Assembly (NCBI GenBank): GCA_964547995.1
Contig: CAZJRB010000016.1
Coordinates: 23,594-87,593, forward strand
Length of the DNA stretch: 64,000 nt
Source: CAZJRB01 sp964547995
GTDB lineage: Bacteria; Planctomycetota; Planctomycetia; Pirellulales; Thermoguttaceae
Direction: 5' to 3'
The position numbers were made by a program, and so were the translations under genes. The number at the start of each line of letters is the position of its first letter. Positions within the stretch are counted from its first letter, which is position 1. The notes under the pieces were generated by a model, which was not told where the DNA came from, made no database searches, and worked only from the letters and a program-made list of their open reading frames with translations. Positions 16,835 to 26,818 of the stretch are shown here, piece by piece.

Positions 16835-17503
16835 CTATTCCCCCGGCTCGCCGATGGCACGAAGATAACCGGCCAGGCGGTCCTGGAGATCGAGCAGGTT
16901 TTGCCACTGGCGCTGTTCAAGCGTGACCTGGGTCGATTTTTTCTCGGTGCGGGCGGAGCGGAGCAAACCGCGAAAACGCAAGTGGAAAAACTGGAACATC
17001 TCGGCGAGCTGGGCAGCCTGGCCGGGTGTCAGCGAAGTGGGTAACTCGGGCGGCATGAGTGTGTGAAGGGTCGCCTGGGCGTCGGGATCGTCGCCAAAGT
17101 GCATCTCGTAGTCAAGCGAAGGCGAGGCCGGATCGTCGACCTCCTCGTCCATGGTCACTCCCTTGGAGCGGTCGATATCCCGCAGACCGGCCAGTCGCTC
17201 GGCGATTTCCTCGCGCGAGCCGTACAAGAGCACCGTGCGACCCACGGTGATTACGTCGCCGGGCCGAAGAACCCACAGTTGAATGTTCTCGTTGTTGATC
17301 TTCGTTCCATTCGTGCTTTCCAAATCGGTCAGCACAATTTCGTTTTCGTCTTCCTGGATCTTGATATGAAAGCGGCTTATCCGCTCATCGTTGAGCTGGA
17401 TGGGATTTCCCTCTTCCCGGCCGATGGTCAGGGGAGTGGGCACGTCCTGGAATACGCGACCCCGGTCAGCTCCGTCAAGAATCCGTAAAGTAATCACCGC
17501 CAT
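16835..17503 (-). CDS. FHA-domain protein
   Basis: 222 residues from ATG 17503, preceded by CTGGAGG; the open frame extends to 17530. The FHA domain occupies about residues 5-95 with IGREEGN, ISRFHIKI and ESTNGTKINNE, all the phosphothreonine-binding features. The C-terminal half is charged and helical with no recognised domain. No membrane segment, so presumably cytosolic. It lies downstream of the HlyD/M50 cluster (gap 181 bases) and upstream of dnaE; a link to Ser/Thr kinase signalling is family knowledge, not shown here. Confidence 0.85.
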   Translation of the reverse strand: MAVITLRILDGADRGRVFQDVPTPLTIGREEGNPIQLNDERISRFHIKIQEDENEIVLTDLESTNGTKINNENIQLWVLRPGDVITVGRTVLLYGSREEIAERLAGLRDIDRSKGVTMDEEVDDPASPSLDYEMHFGDDPDAQATLHTLMPPELPTSLTPGQAAQLAEMFQFFHLRFRGLLRSARTEKKSTQVTLEQRQWQNLLDLQDRLAGYLRAIGEPGE

Positions 17504-17684
17504 GGAGGCCTCCAGGAGGGTTGAAACCACGAAGGTCAGCGATCGATCTGTTTGGGAGTACTGTTTTTAGCACGGGGGGATCGCGGGGTCAAGCCGCTTC
17601 CCGGGCGGGCCCCTTGTGGCCTGCTGTCGGGGACGGCAATCCACCAGAGAGACGTATTTCTCCGCCGAAATTCCCTGCTTGCCT

Positions 17685-20441
17685 TTACATCTTGAAGTTG
17701 AACGTGTGCGAGATAAATCGCCACAGCCGCGTTCCTAAGGGGATGGGGGCAACATGGATTTTTCCGCGGCCGCGGAGGCCCTGGCGAAGCAGCGCGTTGG
17801 CCGGGTCGAGTTTGCGGATGCGTTGGATGTCGTAGTGCGGACGGTCCCAAGCGAGTTCGCCGGTGACGTTGGTCGATTGGCCCAACTCGGGCGAAAACAA
17901 TTCGCCGCTGACGTTGACGACCTTGCTAGACCCGTCGTCGGCCAGCGTGCCGGTGAGGTTGGCGGTGAAGTGCTCCAGCAACAGAGCGGGTTCGCCCGTC
18001 TCGGCGTCGAGCAACGTACCATCGACTTCGGTCAGCTCTTCTGCGGCGCGGCAGGGAAGTCTGCCGCTGATTTCGACGGTTCTGCCCGTCCCCTCGACAG
18101 TCAAGGCGCCGCCGACTTCCACAAGACAACTTCCTTCGACGGCCACGAATTCCCCCGGCGAGCATCTACGGACCGCCGAATCGGAAACGGGGACGCGGCC
18201 GCCGAAGATGTCCAGGGTCAGATTGTCGGGCGAGTACTGGATCTGCCGGGCGCCGTCCTCTCCCGTTTGCTGGATCTGGCCGCGGAGCCACTCATATTTC
18301 TTCCCATGGCCGAAGAGCCCCAGCGGCGCCCTGGCTTGATACGATGTGCTCTGTACTCGCTGCACCCCGGTTTCGGGGTCGGCAACGGTCGGCAGTTCGC
18401 CGCCGTGTGCGGTCGAGAGCCGCTCGGGGGCAATCTTCAAATCGACATGGGCGATTTCCACGACCTCGCTCTTGAGCATGTCGTGCGGGAGTTCGTCGAG
18501 CTTGATTTCAACCGTCTGACCCTCGCGAACGTAGTTCCGGTCAACCTGATCGATGATGAGGATCGCCTCCATCTGTCTGGGATCGCCGAGTTGGCAAAAC
18601 AGCGCACCTTCCTGGAGGTAGGAACCGATATTCCGCCGTTCCAGGGGCGTACCCGACCAGTCGGACAACTGGCCTTCCGGGTCTTCGCGTTTTGCCTTTG
18701 CGGGCGGGGGAAGGACCATACCCGACGCCGGGGCAACGAGATTCAGCCTCGCGAGGTCCTTCGTCTTTTGTTTCAACTGGCTCTCGAGGGTGCTGAGGGC
18801 TTCCTTGACCTGGGGGATTTCGCCGAGGGCCTGAGAGTCGCTGAATCGCTGCCGGTTGAGACTCTTCAGTTGCTCCCGATATTGATTCAGGGAACCGGTC
18901 AGTTGCTCGATTTCCAGATCGACGTCGACGTTTTCCAACTGTGCAAGTCGTTGCCCTGCGGTAATGACCTCGCCGGACTTGACGAACAGTTCGCCCAACT
19001 GGCCGCCGTCGGGCACGTCGATATAGACCGGCACCGCGTCGCCGGGTTGCACCTCCAAGACACACATGACGCTGTGCGGCAAGGGGATGAAAAGAAACGC
19101 CAGCACCAGCGCCGCGATCACGGCGAGCGACGTATACATCCGCGGCTTTTTCACTTTTTCGATCCTCCCGGGAACGTAGAAGAACTTGAACAGCTTGTAC
19201 AACGGCATTACGACCAGACCGTACAGCGACATGGCCATGATCACCTGGCCCAGACACTGCAGGCCGTACGGCTTGAAAACCAGGTACATGAAGTACAAGA
19301 TCGAGGCAAGGATGAACCATCGATAGGCAATCGAGGCGCAGGAATAGAGAACGAAGAATACCTGGTTCCGCTGGGGGAGGAAGGGGTCGTCGGGCGGTTC
19401 GAGACCCAGCAGCCACTCCCCCATCTTGCGGCTGAAGATGGTCGTGGCCTTCTGCCGCAGGTTGGGGATTTCCACAAGGTCGGCCAAGATGTAGTAACCG
19501 TCGTAACGCAACAGGGGGTTTGCGTTGAACAGAAGCGTGCTGACCGACGAGATGAAAATGATGTTCAGACAGATGTTGTTCAGCAGGCCCGGCTCCGTAA
19601 ACCACCAGACAAATGTGGCGATCGAAGCGAGTAGCATTTCGACGTAGATCCCCGCTGCACCGATTGCCGCCCGTTTCCACTTGCTCGGCAGCATCCAGGA
19701 ATCGGAAACATTGCAGTACAGGCACGGCGTGAGCACCAGAATCATGATGCCCATCTCGTGACACTCGCCGCCGAAGTGTTTGCACGAGAGCCCGTGGCCG
19801 AACTCGTGCAGAATTTTCGAGACGCCGAGCGTCGCCGCCAGCAACAGGGCATTGGTTGGGCTGAAGAATTGATAGAAGCCGGGTAGCCTCGACCGGAATA
19901 CGTCGAACTGCACAACCACCAGACTCAGCGCCGAGAAGGCCAGCAGAAAACAGCAGAAGACGGTGATCGGCGAGAAAAACCACTTGAAGTAAGGGTAGAG
20001 CCAGTTGAGCAGGCGTTCCGGGTCGAAACCCTTGAACCGGATGCAGAGGATGTTGCTCGCCGCGCCGAGGATTTCCTTGCGGCGCCGTTCGTCGCGGCGT
20101 TTGCGGAGCTGGTGTCCCTGGCCCCCGACCCCGGCGACGATCAAGCCGCTGCGATGGAGCATGCCCAAGAACTGCTGGAGTTCTTCCAGCGTAATCTTCT
20201 GCGGCGGAAATTCGGCCTCGAAACGGTCCTTGATCTCATCCAGGCTGGTGTTGCCGTCGAGCATGTTGAGGATCGCGTATTCCTCATCCTGGAACCGGAA
20301 GTAGTTCAGCCCGACCGGCTCCTTCACGACCCAGTAGCTGTGCCCGAGGTACTGCTGCCGCCGCGCGGAGAGGTCGGGTCGCTTCCGGATCGGCATTTTC
20401 CGGGCGGAACTGGATACCAGGCTGTCGTGAAGGGTGCTCAT
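17685..20441 (-). CDS. PqqD-like / M50 zinc peptidase / HlyD fusion membrane protein
   Basis: 918 residues. A PqqD-like winged-helix segment (about 35-105) is followed by a site-2-protease core: HEFGH at 212-216 and NPLLRYDG at 308-315, the zinc ligands and the NPDG-type second motif. More membrane helices run to about residue 470. The external part has the two half-lipoyl segments of a HlyD adaptor (DVPDGGQLGELFVKSG and LVAPASGMVL) around a coiled coil. An unusual acidic stretch (about 745-875, repeats like VSGELF/VTGELAW) precedes a conserved-looking tail ending RFISHTFNFKM. Such peptidase-adaptor fusions accompany peptide or protein export; the substrate is unknown. Confidence 0.8.
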   Translation of the reverse strand: MSTLHDSLVSSSARKMPIRKRPDLSARRQQYLGHSYWVVKEPVGLNYFRFQDEEYAILNMLDGNTSLDEIKDRFEAEFPPQKITLEELQQFLGMLHRSGLIVAGVGGQGHQLRKRRDERRRKEILGAASNILCIRFKGFDPERLLNWLYPYFKWFFSPITVFCCFLLAFSALSLVVVQFDVFRSRLPGFYQFFSPTNALLLAATLGVSKILHEFGHGLSCKHFGGECHEMGIMILVLTPCLYCNVSDSWMLPSKWKRAAIGAAGIYVEMLLASIATFVWWFTEPGLLNNICLNIIFISSVSTLLFNANPLLRYDGYYILADLVEIPNLRQKATTIFSRKMGEWLLGLEPPDDPFLPQRNQVFFVLYSCASIAYRWFILASILYFMYLVFKPYGLQCLGQVIMAMSLYGLVVMPLYKLFKFFYVPGRIEKVKKPRMYTSLAVIAALVLAFLFIPLPHSVMCVLEVQPGDAVPVYIDVPDGGQLGELFVKSGEVITAGQRLAQLENVDVDLEIEQLTGSLNQYREQLKSLNRQRFSDSQALGEIPQVKEALSTLESQLKQKTKDLARLNLVAPASGMVLPPPAKAKREDPEGQLSDWSGTPLERRNIGSYLQEGALFCQLGDPRQMEAILIIDQVDRNYVREGQTVEIKLDELPHDMLKSEVVEIAHVDLKIAPERLSTAHGGELPTVADPETGVQRVQSTSYQARAPLGLFGHGKKYEWLRGQIQQTGEDGARQIQYSPDNLTLDIFGGRVPVSDSAVRRCSPGEFVAVEGSCLVEVGGALTVEGTGRTVEISGRLPCRAAEELTEVDGTLLDAETGEPALLLEHFTANLTGTLADDGSSKVVNVSGELFSPELGQSTNVTGELAWDRPHYDIQRIRKLDPANALLRQGLRGRGKIHVAPIPLGTRLWRFISHTFNFKM

Positions 20442-20500
20442 AAGTGTTTCGAGGGGAGAGGGCAGCGAGTTCTGACAGATTTGGGGAACAACCGATCACA

Positions 20501-20542
20501 CCCTGTTCCAACGGAGCCCTGGCACGCAGTGCCAGGGCTTTT
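20501..20542. repeat. Palindromic repeat, CCCTGGCA-loop-TGCCAGGG family
   Basis: AGCCCTGGCA (20515-20524), loop CGCAG and TGCCAGGGCT (20530-20539). About 40 bases including the CAACGGA flank match 30009-30050 almost exactly. It lies in the 140-base gap between the lipoprotein adaptor gene and the M50 gene, where it could terminate or protect mRNA. Confidence 0.75.
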
Positions 20543-20581
20543 ATTCCCTTCCGCCTGCCGTGCTTTCTTCTCTCTTCCCTC

Positions 20582-21700
20582 TTACTTCTTCAATTGAATC
20601 GTCATTTCCGCTTGGAGCCCGGGTCGCAGGAGCCAGAGGTTGCCTCGTTGTTGCTTGCGGTTGTCGACTTCGGCCCAGACCTGGTACTCGCCGCCTGCTT
20701 GAACCAGGGAGCTGACAAAGACGACCTTACCCTGAAACTCCTCGACGCGGCCGCGGGCAAGCGAAACCCGAACCGTGACGGGCTGATCGATCACGTCGGC
20801 GGGCGAGATCTTGCTCTTGTCGAGGAAGCCCTCGATCCGCAGACGGTCCATCCGCACCAGGTACAAGACGGGGTCGCCCGGCTTCACCCATTCTCCCGCA
20901 TGGAGGTGCAGTTGGACCACTTCGGCCTTGACGTCATCGCGGGGGACGGGGGCGCCGCTTTTGTCGAGGACAACCTTGCCGTGTTCGTCGACCTGCGGGG
21001 GGCTCATCATCGGGGCCTTGATAAGCCGGCGGTTGACGCCCTCCTTCGCGGCGGCGAGTTCCGCCTCGCTCACCTGGAGTTCCTTTTGCGCGATGCGCTG
21101 GTTGATTTGCGCCTGTTCGATCTCGAGTACGGCCCGTTGGTGGGTCAGCAACAGTCGCCGTATTTCCGCCTGGGTAACCGTGCCGGCGAATTTCTTGTTC
21201 GCGTCGACTGCCTGAAGGTATTCGGCATAGGCAACTTGCGCAGCGGCCTTGGAGTAACGGATGTGAACGTCGTTTTCGGCCGTTTCTTTCGCGACGGCCA
21301 ATTTGTACTCGGCCACGTCGAGTTGCATTCGTGCGTGGGTATCGTCGATTTTCGCCAGCAGGTCGTGAGGGCTGACCTGGTCTCCCTCGCGGATCAGGAT
21401 CTCCAGCAGCACCCCCGCTTCCTCGGCCGGGACTTCCGCTTGGTAAATCAGCGAAACCAGGCAATGCGGCAGCAAGACCGTGTGGTCTAAGTTCGGTTTG
21501 GGCGAAGGGGCGCCTGCCCGGGACGCCGCTTTGGCGGTATTGGAAGGCGGCCTTTTCGTACCCGCGGTAGAAGCAGCGGCAAGAGTACGGGGCGCTACCC
21601 TGGAAGGTCGAGTGGCCGTTTCCGCGTCGGCACAACCCGCCAGCAGTATGGAAGCGAGGATACCAATCAAGCGTGCTTTTCGCATGTATGCTCTCGTCAT
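20582..21700 (-). CDS. HlyD-type periplasmic adaptor lipoprotein
   Basis: About 372 residues from ATG 21700 (ATG 21685 is an alternative). A lipobox signal (LIGILASILLAGC) predicts a lipid-anchored Cys around residue 23. The membrane-fusion-protein pattern follows: a first half-lipoyl region (ISLIYQAEVPAEEAGVLLEI then REGDQVSPHDLLAKID), a long Ala/Glu-rich coiled coil, and a beta-barrel with WVKPGDPVLYLV and RIEGFLDKS. No pump gene of RND or ABC type is adjacent; its neighbours are two other HlyD-bearing proteins, so the three probably build one envelope-spanning assembly. Confidence 0.82.
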   Translation of the reverse strand: MTRAYMRKARLIGILASILLAGCADAETATRPSRVAPRTLAAASTAGTKRPPSNTAKAASRAGAPSPKPNLDHTVLLPHCLVSLIYQAEVPAEEAGVLLEILIREGDQVSPHDLLAKIDDTHARMQLDVAEYKLAVAKETAENDVHIRYSKAAAQVAYAEYLQAVDANKKFAGTVTQAEIRRLLLTHQRAVLEIEQAQINQRIAQKELQVSEAELAAAKEGVNRRLIKAPMMSPPQVDEHGKVVLDKSGAPVPRDDVKAEVVQLHLHAGEWVKPGDPVLYLVRMDRLRIEGFLDKSKISPADVIDQPVTVRVSLARGRVEEFQGKVVFVSSLVQAGGEYQVWAEVDNRKQQRGNLWLLRPGLQAEMTIQLKK

Positions 21701-21719
21701 GAACGTGATGTTGGGCAGA

Positions 21720-24245
21720 TCAGAAGTACCGGAACAGAATCCGCGAGCGGACAAAACCGATGGCATCATGGAACATCGTGAACCCGAGCGAGCGCTTTCC
21801 ACAGAAGACCTTGCCGTTGACCGAAGCCCCCGGCCGGAGACTGGGGAGTTCCTGCTTGTCGATCGCCACCTTGATCAGCACGGTATTCCCCTCGTCGCCG
21901 TGGACATCCGCGCCGAGGGCAATTTCCTTGACCGCGCCTTCATAGCTTGTGCCCGGGTCGGTCGCAAGTTGGAAGACCACCTTCAACCGGTTGCTCAACC
22001 CGTCGTCCAACAAGGCGACAAGCTTGTTGCGCAAGTTGCTATCGGGCATGGTAGTCAACAGGTTTTCCAGCCGTGTGCGCATCTCGATGTAGCTGTCGGC
22101 CGCCGCGACGTGCTCCAGCGCCGGCACCAAGGGATTCTGCGGGGCCTCGACCGTCGCTTCCGCCGCCGGTTCGCTCACCGTTTCGGCGGCAGATTCGGAA
22201 TCGGCGTCGGACGGGGTCGGCTCGCTTGTTTCTGCCGCGGCATCGTCGTCCGTGGGTTCGGCAGCTTCTTCCGCAGGGGGGGGCTCCGGCTTACCGGCGA
22301 TCCGACGAGTGATCTTTTCGAGCTGCTCGCGCAGGTCGGCCTGCAACTCGTCGCCGAGCAATTCACGGAGTTTCAAGGTCAACTCGGAACCGGGGACGTC
22401 ATCCGATGCTTCCGCGATTTCCGCACCCGAGGGATCCGACCGCTGAGCCATCACCTCGTCCAACCGTTTGCGCAATTCGGCGTCCCGGGCGTTTTGGGTC
22501 TGGACGATGTAGCCCATCTGGTCCTCGGGCATCTGCAATTCGAGTTGCCACGGTCCGTCCGGATCGGCCACGTGCAGGAGCACTTGTCCGCGCTGCACGG
22601 GGCGGTTGATCAAGCGACGGTGCAGGTCCCAGGTGGCAATCTGGCCGTCGATCGGACTGCGGACCTCGAGGTCCTGTTGTTTTTTTTCATAGAGGATCCA
22701 CTGCGAATCGAGGCTCCGCTGTTTTTCGAGCAGTCCGGCCAGTTCGCCGCGGAGCCGGTTTTCCTCATGGACGTTCAGGCCCCTTGCGTTCAGGTCCCGG
22801 CGGATAACACTGATCCGCTCGCGGGTTTCGTTGCGCTGGCCGAGGATGTCCCTGACGGCGACGTCCAGATCGGTGTTCTGCAACCTGGCGAGAATTTGCC
22901 CTTCGGCAACCATGTCGCCGTGCTTGACGTAGATCTGGTCGACCAGGCCGTCGATTTCGGCGAAGACGTCGCGGCGGTCGACCGGTTCGAGCGTGCCCTT
23001 CGAGTACATCTTGAAATTGGCCGGCCAAACGATCAGGATGATGATCAACAGAAGAATAGCCGCCGTGATCGAGATCGTTTTCGGCAGGGTCCGCGCGTGG
23101 AACACCCAGCGTGCCTTGCCGATCGCCCGCCACAACGGCATCAGGAAGAGATTCTGGTGCTCCAGGGAATTCCCCAGCGCCGTTGCGCTGTGCCGGCAGA
23201 CGACGTTAACGCGTTGCTTCATGCTCTCGGGCACGCGGCTGTCCTCGATCTGCTCGACGATCAAGGCCCCAAACGGCGGCTCGGGAACATGGTATTCGCC
23301 GGGATCCTCGTCGTCGGACAGTTCCGGCCGTTTCAGCGGCAGTACGGCGACCGTTTTCGAATGCGCTTCGTCGATGTATTCCTGGACGGCGTCTTCAACC
23401 TGGGGGGCCATGTCCCGGGTGTCGCCCGTGTACCAGATCGGCTCACCGGTGGCAACGACCGCCGTGGCCAGGCGGCCCAAGAGGCGCACGACGTTCGAAC
23501 GCTTGTCGAAAAGGTCCTGACCGCTGATGGCCTCGATGTGGCACTTGTGGCCTTTGGAAATGGCAACGCTGAGCCGATCGCATTCGATCAGTCGCCGGCC
23601 CTCGTTGGCGATCGTGTAGGCCGTCTCACGCGGATCGAGCGAGGTGTGCGTGGTGTGCGTGAAATCCTCCAACTGCGTCCAGAGCACTTGGCGGTCGGAG
23701 AAGTGGCGGAGCTGGTGGCTCTTGAGATAATCGGCGGCCAACTCACACATCTGCAAAAGGAACCGCAGGTAGCCCTGTTGCGTACTCGGCCCCGAGCCGG
23801 GGCGCTGGAAAACCTCTAATACGCCGACGGTTTCCAGGTCGGTCTTCAAGGGGCCCATAACCAGCAGGAAATCGGTGGGATTGGCTGCCTGATCGTCGCT
23901 CTCGTCGCCGGTGCCCGAGTGGGGCGGCACGAGAATCCCCTCGCCGCCGGCAAGCGTCTTGTAGAGCAAGCGGTTGTGCCGGGCCTGGCCTTCCTCGTCC
24001 TCACGAAGTCTGGTCTTCTGGAGGTTGATTTGATATTGCAGCCCGAGGCGGCCTTCGTCGTTGACCGTCCAGACTGCGCCGCCGATGGCAGCCAAAGCCG
24101 AAACCACGCGCCCGAGAAACTCGGTATAGAATTCCTCCGGCGAGAGTGATTCCCTCGAAAGCCGGGCGATTTCGCTCACCAGCGAGCGAATCTGCTGCTT
24201 CGTCTGTTCAATCAGTTGGGGATCGAGCGATTGTTCGGAACTCAT
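21720..24245 (-). CDS. GAF - transmembrane - HlyD adaptor protein
   Basis: 841 residues. Two GAF-like domains in the cytoplasmic N-terminal half (about 38-175 and 208-360), one transmembrane helix (about 390-408), then an external HlyD-type region starting YSKGTLEPVDRRDVFAEIDG, with the lipoyl loop KHGDMVAEGQILARL and the second half at RSPIDGQIATW. A long Glu/Ala/Pro-rich low-complexity insertion sits near 635-705. GAF domains bind small ligands, so this could gate export in response to a signal (inference). First gene of the minus-strand export-like cluster, 19 bases before the lipoprotein adaptor. Confidence 0.8.
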   Translation of the reverse strand: MSSEQSLDPQLIEQTKQQIRSLVSEIARLSRESLSPEEFYTEFLGRVVSALAAIGGAVWTVNDEGRLGLQYQINLQKTRLREDEEGQARHNRLLYKTLAGGEGILVPPHSGTGDESDDQAANPTDFLLVMGPLKTDLETVGVLEVFQRPGSGPSTQQGYLRFLLQMCELAADYLKSHQLRHFSDRQVLWTQLEDFTHTTHTSLDPRETAYTIANEGRRLIECDRLSVAISKGHKCHIEAISGQDLFDKRSNVVRLLGRLATAVVATGEPIWYTGDTRDMAPQVEDAVQEYIDEAHSKTVAVLPLKRPELSDDEDPGEYHVPEPPFGALIVEQIEDSRVPESMKQRVNVVCRHSATALGNSLEHQNLFLMPLWRAIGKARWVFHARTLPKTISITAAILLLIIILIVWPANFKMYSKGTLEPVDRRDVFAEIDGLVDQIYVKHGDMVAEGQILARLQNTDLDVAVRDILGQRNETRERISVIRRDLNARGLNVHEENRLRGELAGLLEKQRSLDSQWILYEKKQQDLEVRSPIDGQIATWDLHRRLINRPVQRGQVLLHVADPDGPWQLELQMPEDQMGYIVQTQNARDAELRKRLDEVMAQRSDPSGAEIAEASDDVPGSELTLKLRELLGDELQADLREQLEKITRRIAGKPEPPPAEEAAEPTDDDAAAETSEPTPSDADSESAAETVSEPAAEATVEAPQNPLVPALEHVAAADSYIEMRTRLENLLTTMPDSNLRNKLVALLDDGLSNRLKVVFQLATDPGTSYEGAVKEIALGADVHGDEGNTVLIKVAIDKQELPSLRPGASVNGKVFCGKRSLGFTMFHDAIGFVRSRILFRYF

Positions 24246-24516
24246 GGAATCCTGACAGGCACGGGGTCCCTTGGGCGCACAAAGGCCATACTCTTATATC
24301 TACCCGTTTTTTACCGTATTCTCAAGTGTAGCATGGACTTAGGGCGGCAACTGATAGGGAAAGAGTATTACCCAGCTTCTCTAATTGATGATATTCATAC
24401 GATCGAAATTGGTGTTTGGTTGCAACCGGGAGAATTCTCTCTGGGAATCTCCATGCACGGGCCCCAGTTGGGGGGCACGCAACTTCACCCTCCCAGCCGG
24501 ATTCCGCTCGGCTTCC

Positions 24517-26784
24517 TTACACCAGCCCCCAGCGTTTTCGCAGGAACCATTCGACGCCCAAGAGCGCCACCAGACCGAAGAACATGGTCCACGTGTCCCA
24601 AAGCGATTCCTTGGTGATCTGTTCGACCTCGAGGTGGTCGGTCTTCTTGGCCAACCGTTCGATCAGTTCGGAGAGCTGCTCGGGAGCGAGCGATTCGCCG
24701 CCAGTTCGGGCGGCCAGGGTTCGCATCACATCGGTGTCGGCGGCCGTGTTGTCCATTTCGAGATCCTGCTTCAGTACGATGAATCGGACTCTGGCGGTGC
24801 CCAGCGACATGCCTTCGTGATCGGCTGCGACTTCAATCGCATAGTCGCCCGGGGGAAGCGTTTCGCGGGATGAGCCTCGCACGATGTCTTCTTCGCGCAC
24901 GAGCCGCTTCAGCGGACGGCGGGTTCCGTCGGCCCCAACAAGTTGAACCGTGTACTTGGCGTCGGGAACGGGATCGCCGGTGGAGGATTGTGCGCCGATG
25001 ACGAATTTCACTTGCTCGCCCGGCGCGTATTTCCGCTGCTCGAGTCTTATCCAAACGGCGCCGTCGCCTAACTGATCCTTCTTGGCCAGCCAGAGGATCA
25101 CTTGCCGCCAGAAGCGTTTGTGTGCCTTGTCGAATCCCCGCATCCACCATCGCCAGGTCGAATCGCCGGCGAAGGCGAGCACGCGGCCGTTGCCGTAGTT
25201 GTGGGCGACCAACAGCGGGACTTGCCTGGCAGGGGTCTCGGCAACTGCCAGCGGCAGGGCCCCGGGCTTCGCTCCGGTGAATTTGTTGGCGCCGTCCAGC
25301 GGCGGCAGCCTGACCCAGGTTGCCATGTTCTGCTGCTTATCGCTGGAGAGCATCATGGTGAAGTGGAGCAGTCCGAATTGGGTCGGTTGCATCCGCAGCG
25401 GTCCGGCCACGTGTACGTCCTTGCGAATAGGCTGGTCGAATTCCTGGTTTTCCAGGCGATCCACATCGACCGGCAACACTTTTTCCAAGGGAGTGTCGGC
25501 ATACCCACCCGGCCCGAAACTGTGAAATCCTCCGAGCATGATCAACCCGGCCCCGCGCTCGACGGTTGCTGCAAGATTCTTCAATTCATCGCCCTGGAAC
25601 AGCTTCGCGCCGAGGTCGCCGAGGATATAGACCTCGTACTTGCCCGGCTTGAATCGCTCGGCCAGGTTGCCGGGCCGTGTTTCGGGGCGGCGGGGGTCGA
25701 TGCGAACGTAATCGACGTGGATGTCCGGCGAGCCGTCGAGTGCCCGGCGGATGAACTTCTGTTCGACGCGCAGCGCCCCCTCGAGATAGAGCACGTTCAC
25801 GCCGCCCTTTCGCACGTTGACGAACGTGCTCGACCGATTGTTATTGACAGTGACTTCACCCGGTTGCTTGACGGCCTCGAGCGTGAGCTTGTACTCCCCG
25901 GGGGCTTGGGGGGCATAATAGAGCGTGACCGGCAAGACCTGGCCGTTGGCCGTTGCCTGCACGGTGGTTTGGGCAACCACGTCCATCTTTCCGGGCGCCG
26001 TTTCGAAGAGGACACGGACGGGGATTTCCTCGCCCAGGTAGCCGTCGATTCGGACCTGGCCCTTGATGGTCAGCTCGTTTTTGACAAACACGTCTTTGTT
26101 GACGAGGAGTTCCTTTACCCAAAGGTCCTTTGACTGGCCGCGGCCGCGCGATTCGCCACACGGAAAGGTATAAAGCGGCGTGCCCTGGCGTTTCATGTCG
26201 GCGGCGGCGGTCTGCGGCGGTTTGTCGCGCGGCGAGCGTGCCCGCTGCCGACCGTCGCTGAGCAAGATGATACCCAACAACCGGTTGCCCCCTTCCTGCT
26301 GGAGCACTTCCTCCAGAGAAAACCCCAGGGCGGTTTCCTTTCCTTCGGGTGTGTCGGGGAGGATGATCTTTCCGCCCTTGACCTCGGCAGGGTGAGTTTG
26401 CGCATCGAAGACGTAAGCCTTCAGTTGGAAATCCTCGGCCAGGTCGGCCAGGGCGGACTCGGCATCAGCGACAGCGTCTTTGAGGGCTTCCCAGCGGGTC
26501 TTGCCGCCCAGCGCGTCGGCAACCGTCATGCTCCCCGTCCCGTCGATCATGACGACCAGCGCGGCCGACTGCTTCTTCGTTTGGGTGTATACGATCGTCG
26601 GACGGAGCATGATGACAATCATCAGGACAATCACCGCAACCCGCAAGCCGACGAGCACCGCCTGGCGCCACCGGCTCGCGCGGCTGCTTGCCGGGCGAAT
26701 CAGCAACAATCCCAGCAGGATGAGCGCGGCCACGACCACCAGCAGGTAGCTTTCGCCGACGGGATCGAAGATGAAATGGGTCAT
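24517..26784 (-). CDS. VWA-domain membrane protein (glutamine-amidotransferase-like)
   Basis: 755 residues. Two N-terminal membrane helices (about 12-30, 45-63), a von Willebrand A domain starting VVMIDGTGSMT (MIDAS as DGTGS rather than DxSxS), an Ig-like segment, then a class I amidotransferase-like fold (VYILGDLGAKLF, LIMLGGFHSFGPGGY), and a C-terminal membrane helix (about 730-747). Last gene of the moxR-DUF58-BatA-VWA run. These operons are linked to MoxR chaperone activity and envelope stress in other bacteria; the specific role is unknown. Confidence 0.85.
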   Translation of the reverse strand: MTHFIFDPVGESYLLVVVAALILLGLLLIRPASSRASRWRQAVLVGLRVAVIVLMIVIMLRPTIVYTQTKKQSAALVVMIDGTGSMTVADALGGKTRWEALKDAVADAESALADLAEDFQLKAYVFDAQTHPAEVKGGKIILPDTPEGKETALGFSLEEVLQQEGGNRLLGIILLSDGRQRARSPRDKPPQTAAADMKRQGTPLYTFPCGESRGRGQSKDLWVKELLVNKDVFVKNELTIKGQVRIDGYLGEEIPVRVLFETAPGKMDVVAQTTVQATANGQVLPVTLYYAPQAPGEYKLTLEAVKQPGEVTVNNNRSSTFVNVRKGGVNVLYLEGALRVEQKFIRRALDGSPDIHVDYVRIDPRRPETRPGNLAERFKPGKYEVYILGDLGAKLFQGDELKNLAATVERGAGLIMLGGFHSFGPGGYADTPLEKVLPVDVDRLENQEFDQPIRKDVHVAGPLRMQPTQFGLLHFTMMLSSDKQQNMATWVRLPPLDGANKFTGAKPGALPLAVAETPARQVPLLVAHNYGNGRVLAFAGDSTWRWWMRGFDKAHKRFWRQVILWLAKKDQLGDGAVWIRLEQRKYAPGEQVKFVIGAQSSTGDPVPDAKYTVQLVGADGTRRPLKRLVREEDIVRGSSRETLPPGDYAIEVAADHEGMSLGTARVRFIVLKQDLEMDNTAADTDVMRTLAARTGGESLAPEQLSELIERLAKKTDHLEVEQITKESLWDTWTMFFGLVALLGVEWFLRKRWGLV

Positions 26785-26818
26785 GAATAGTGGTGGGTGA
26801 TGAGTGAGTGGTGCGGCT

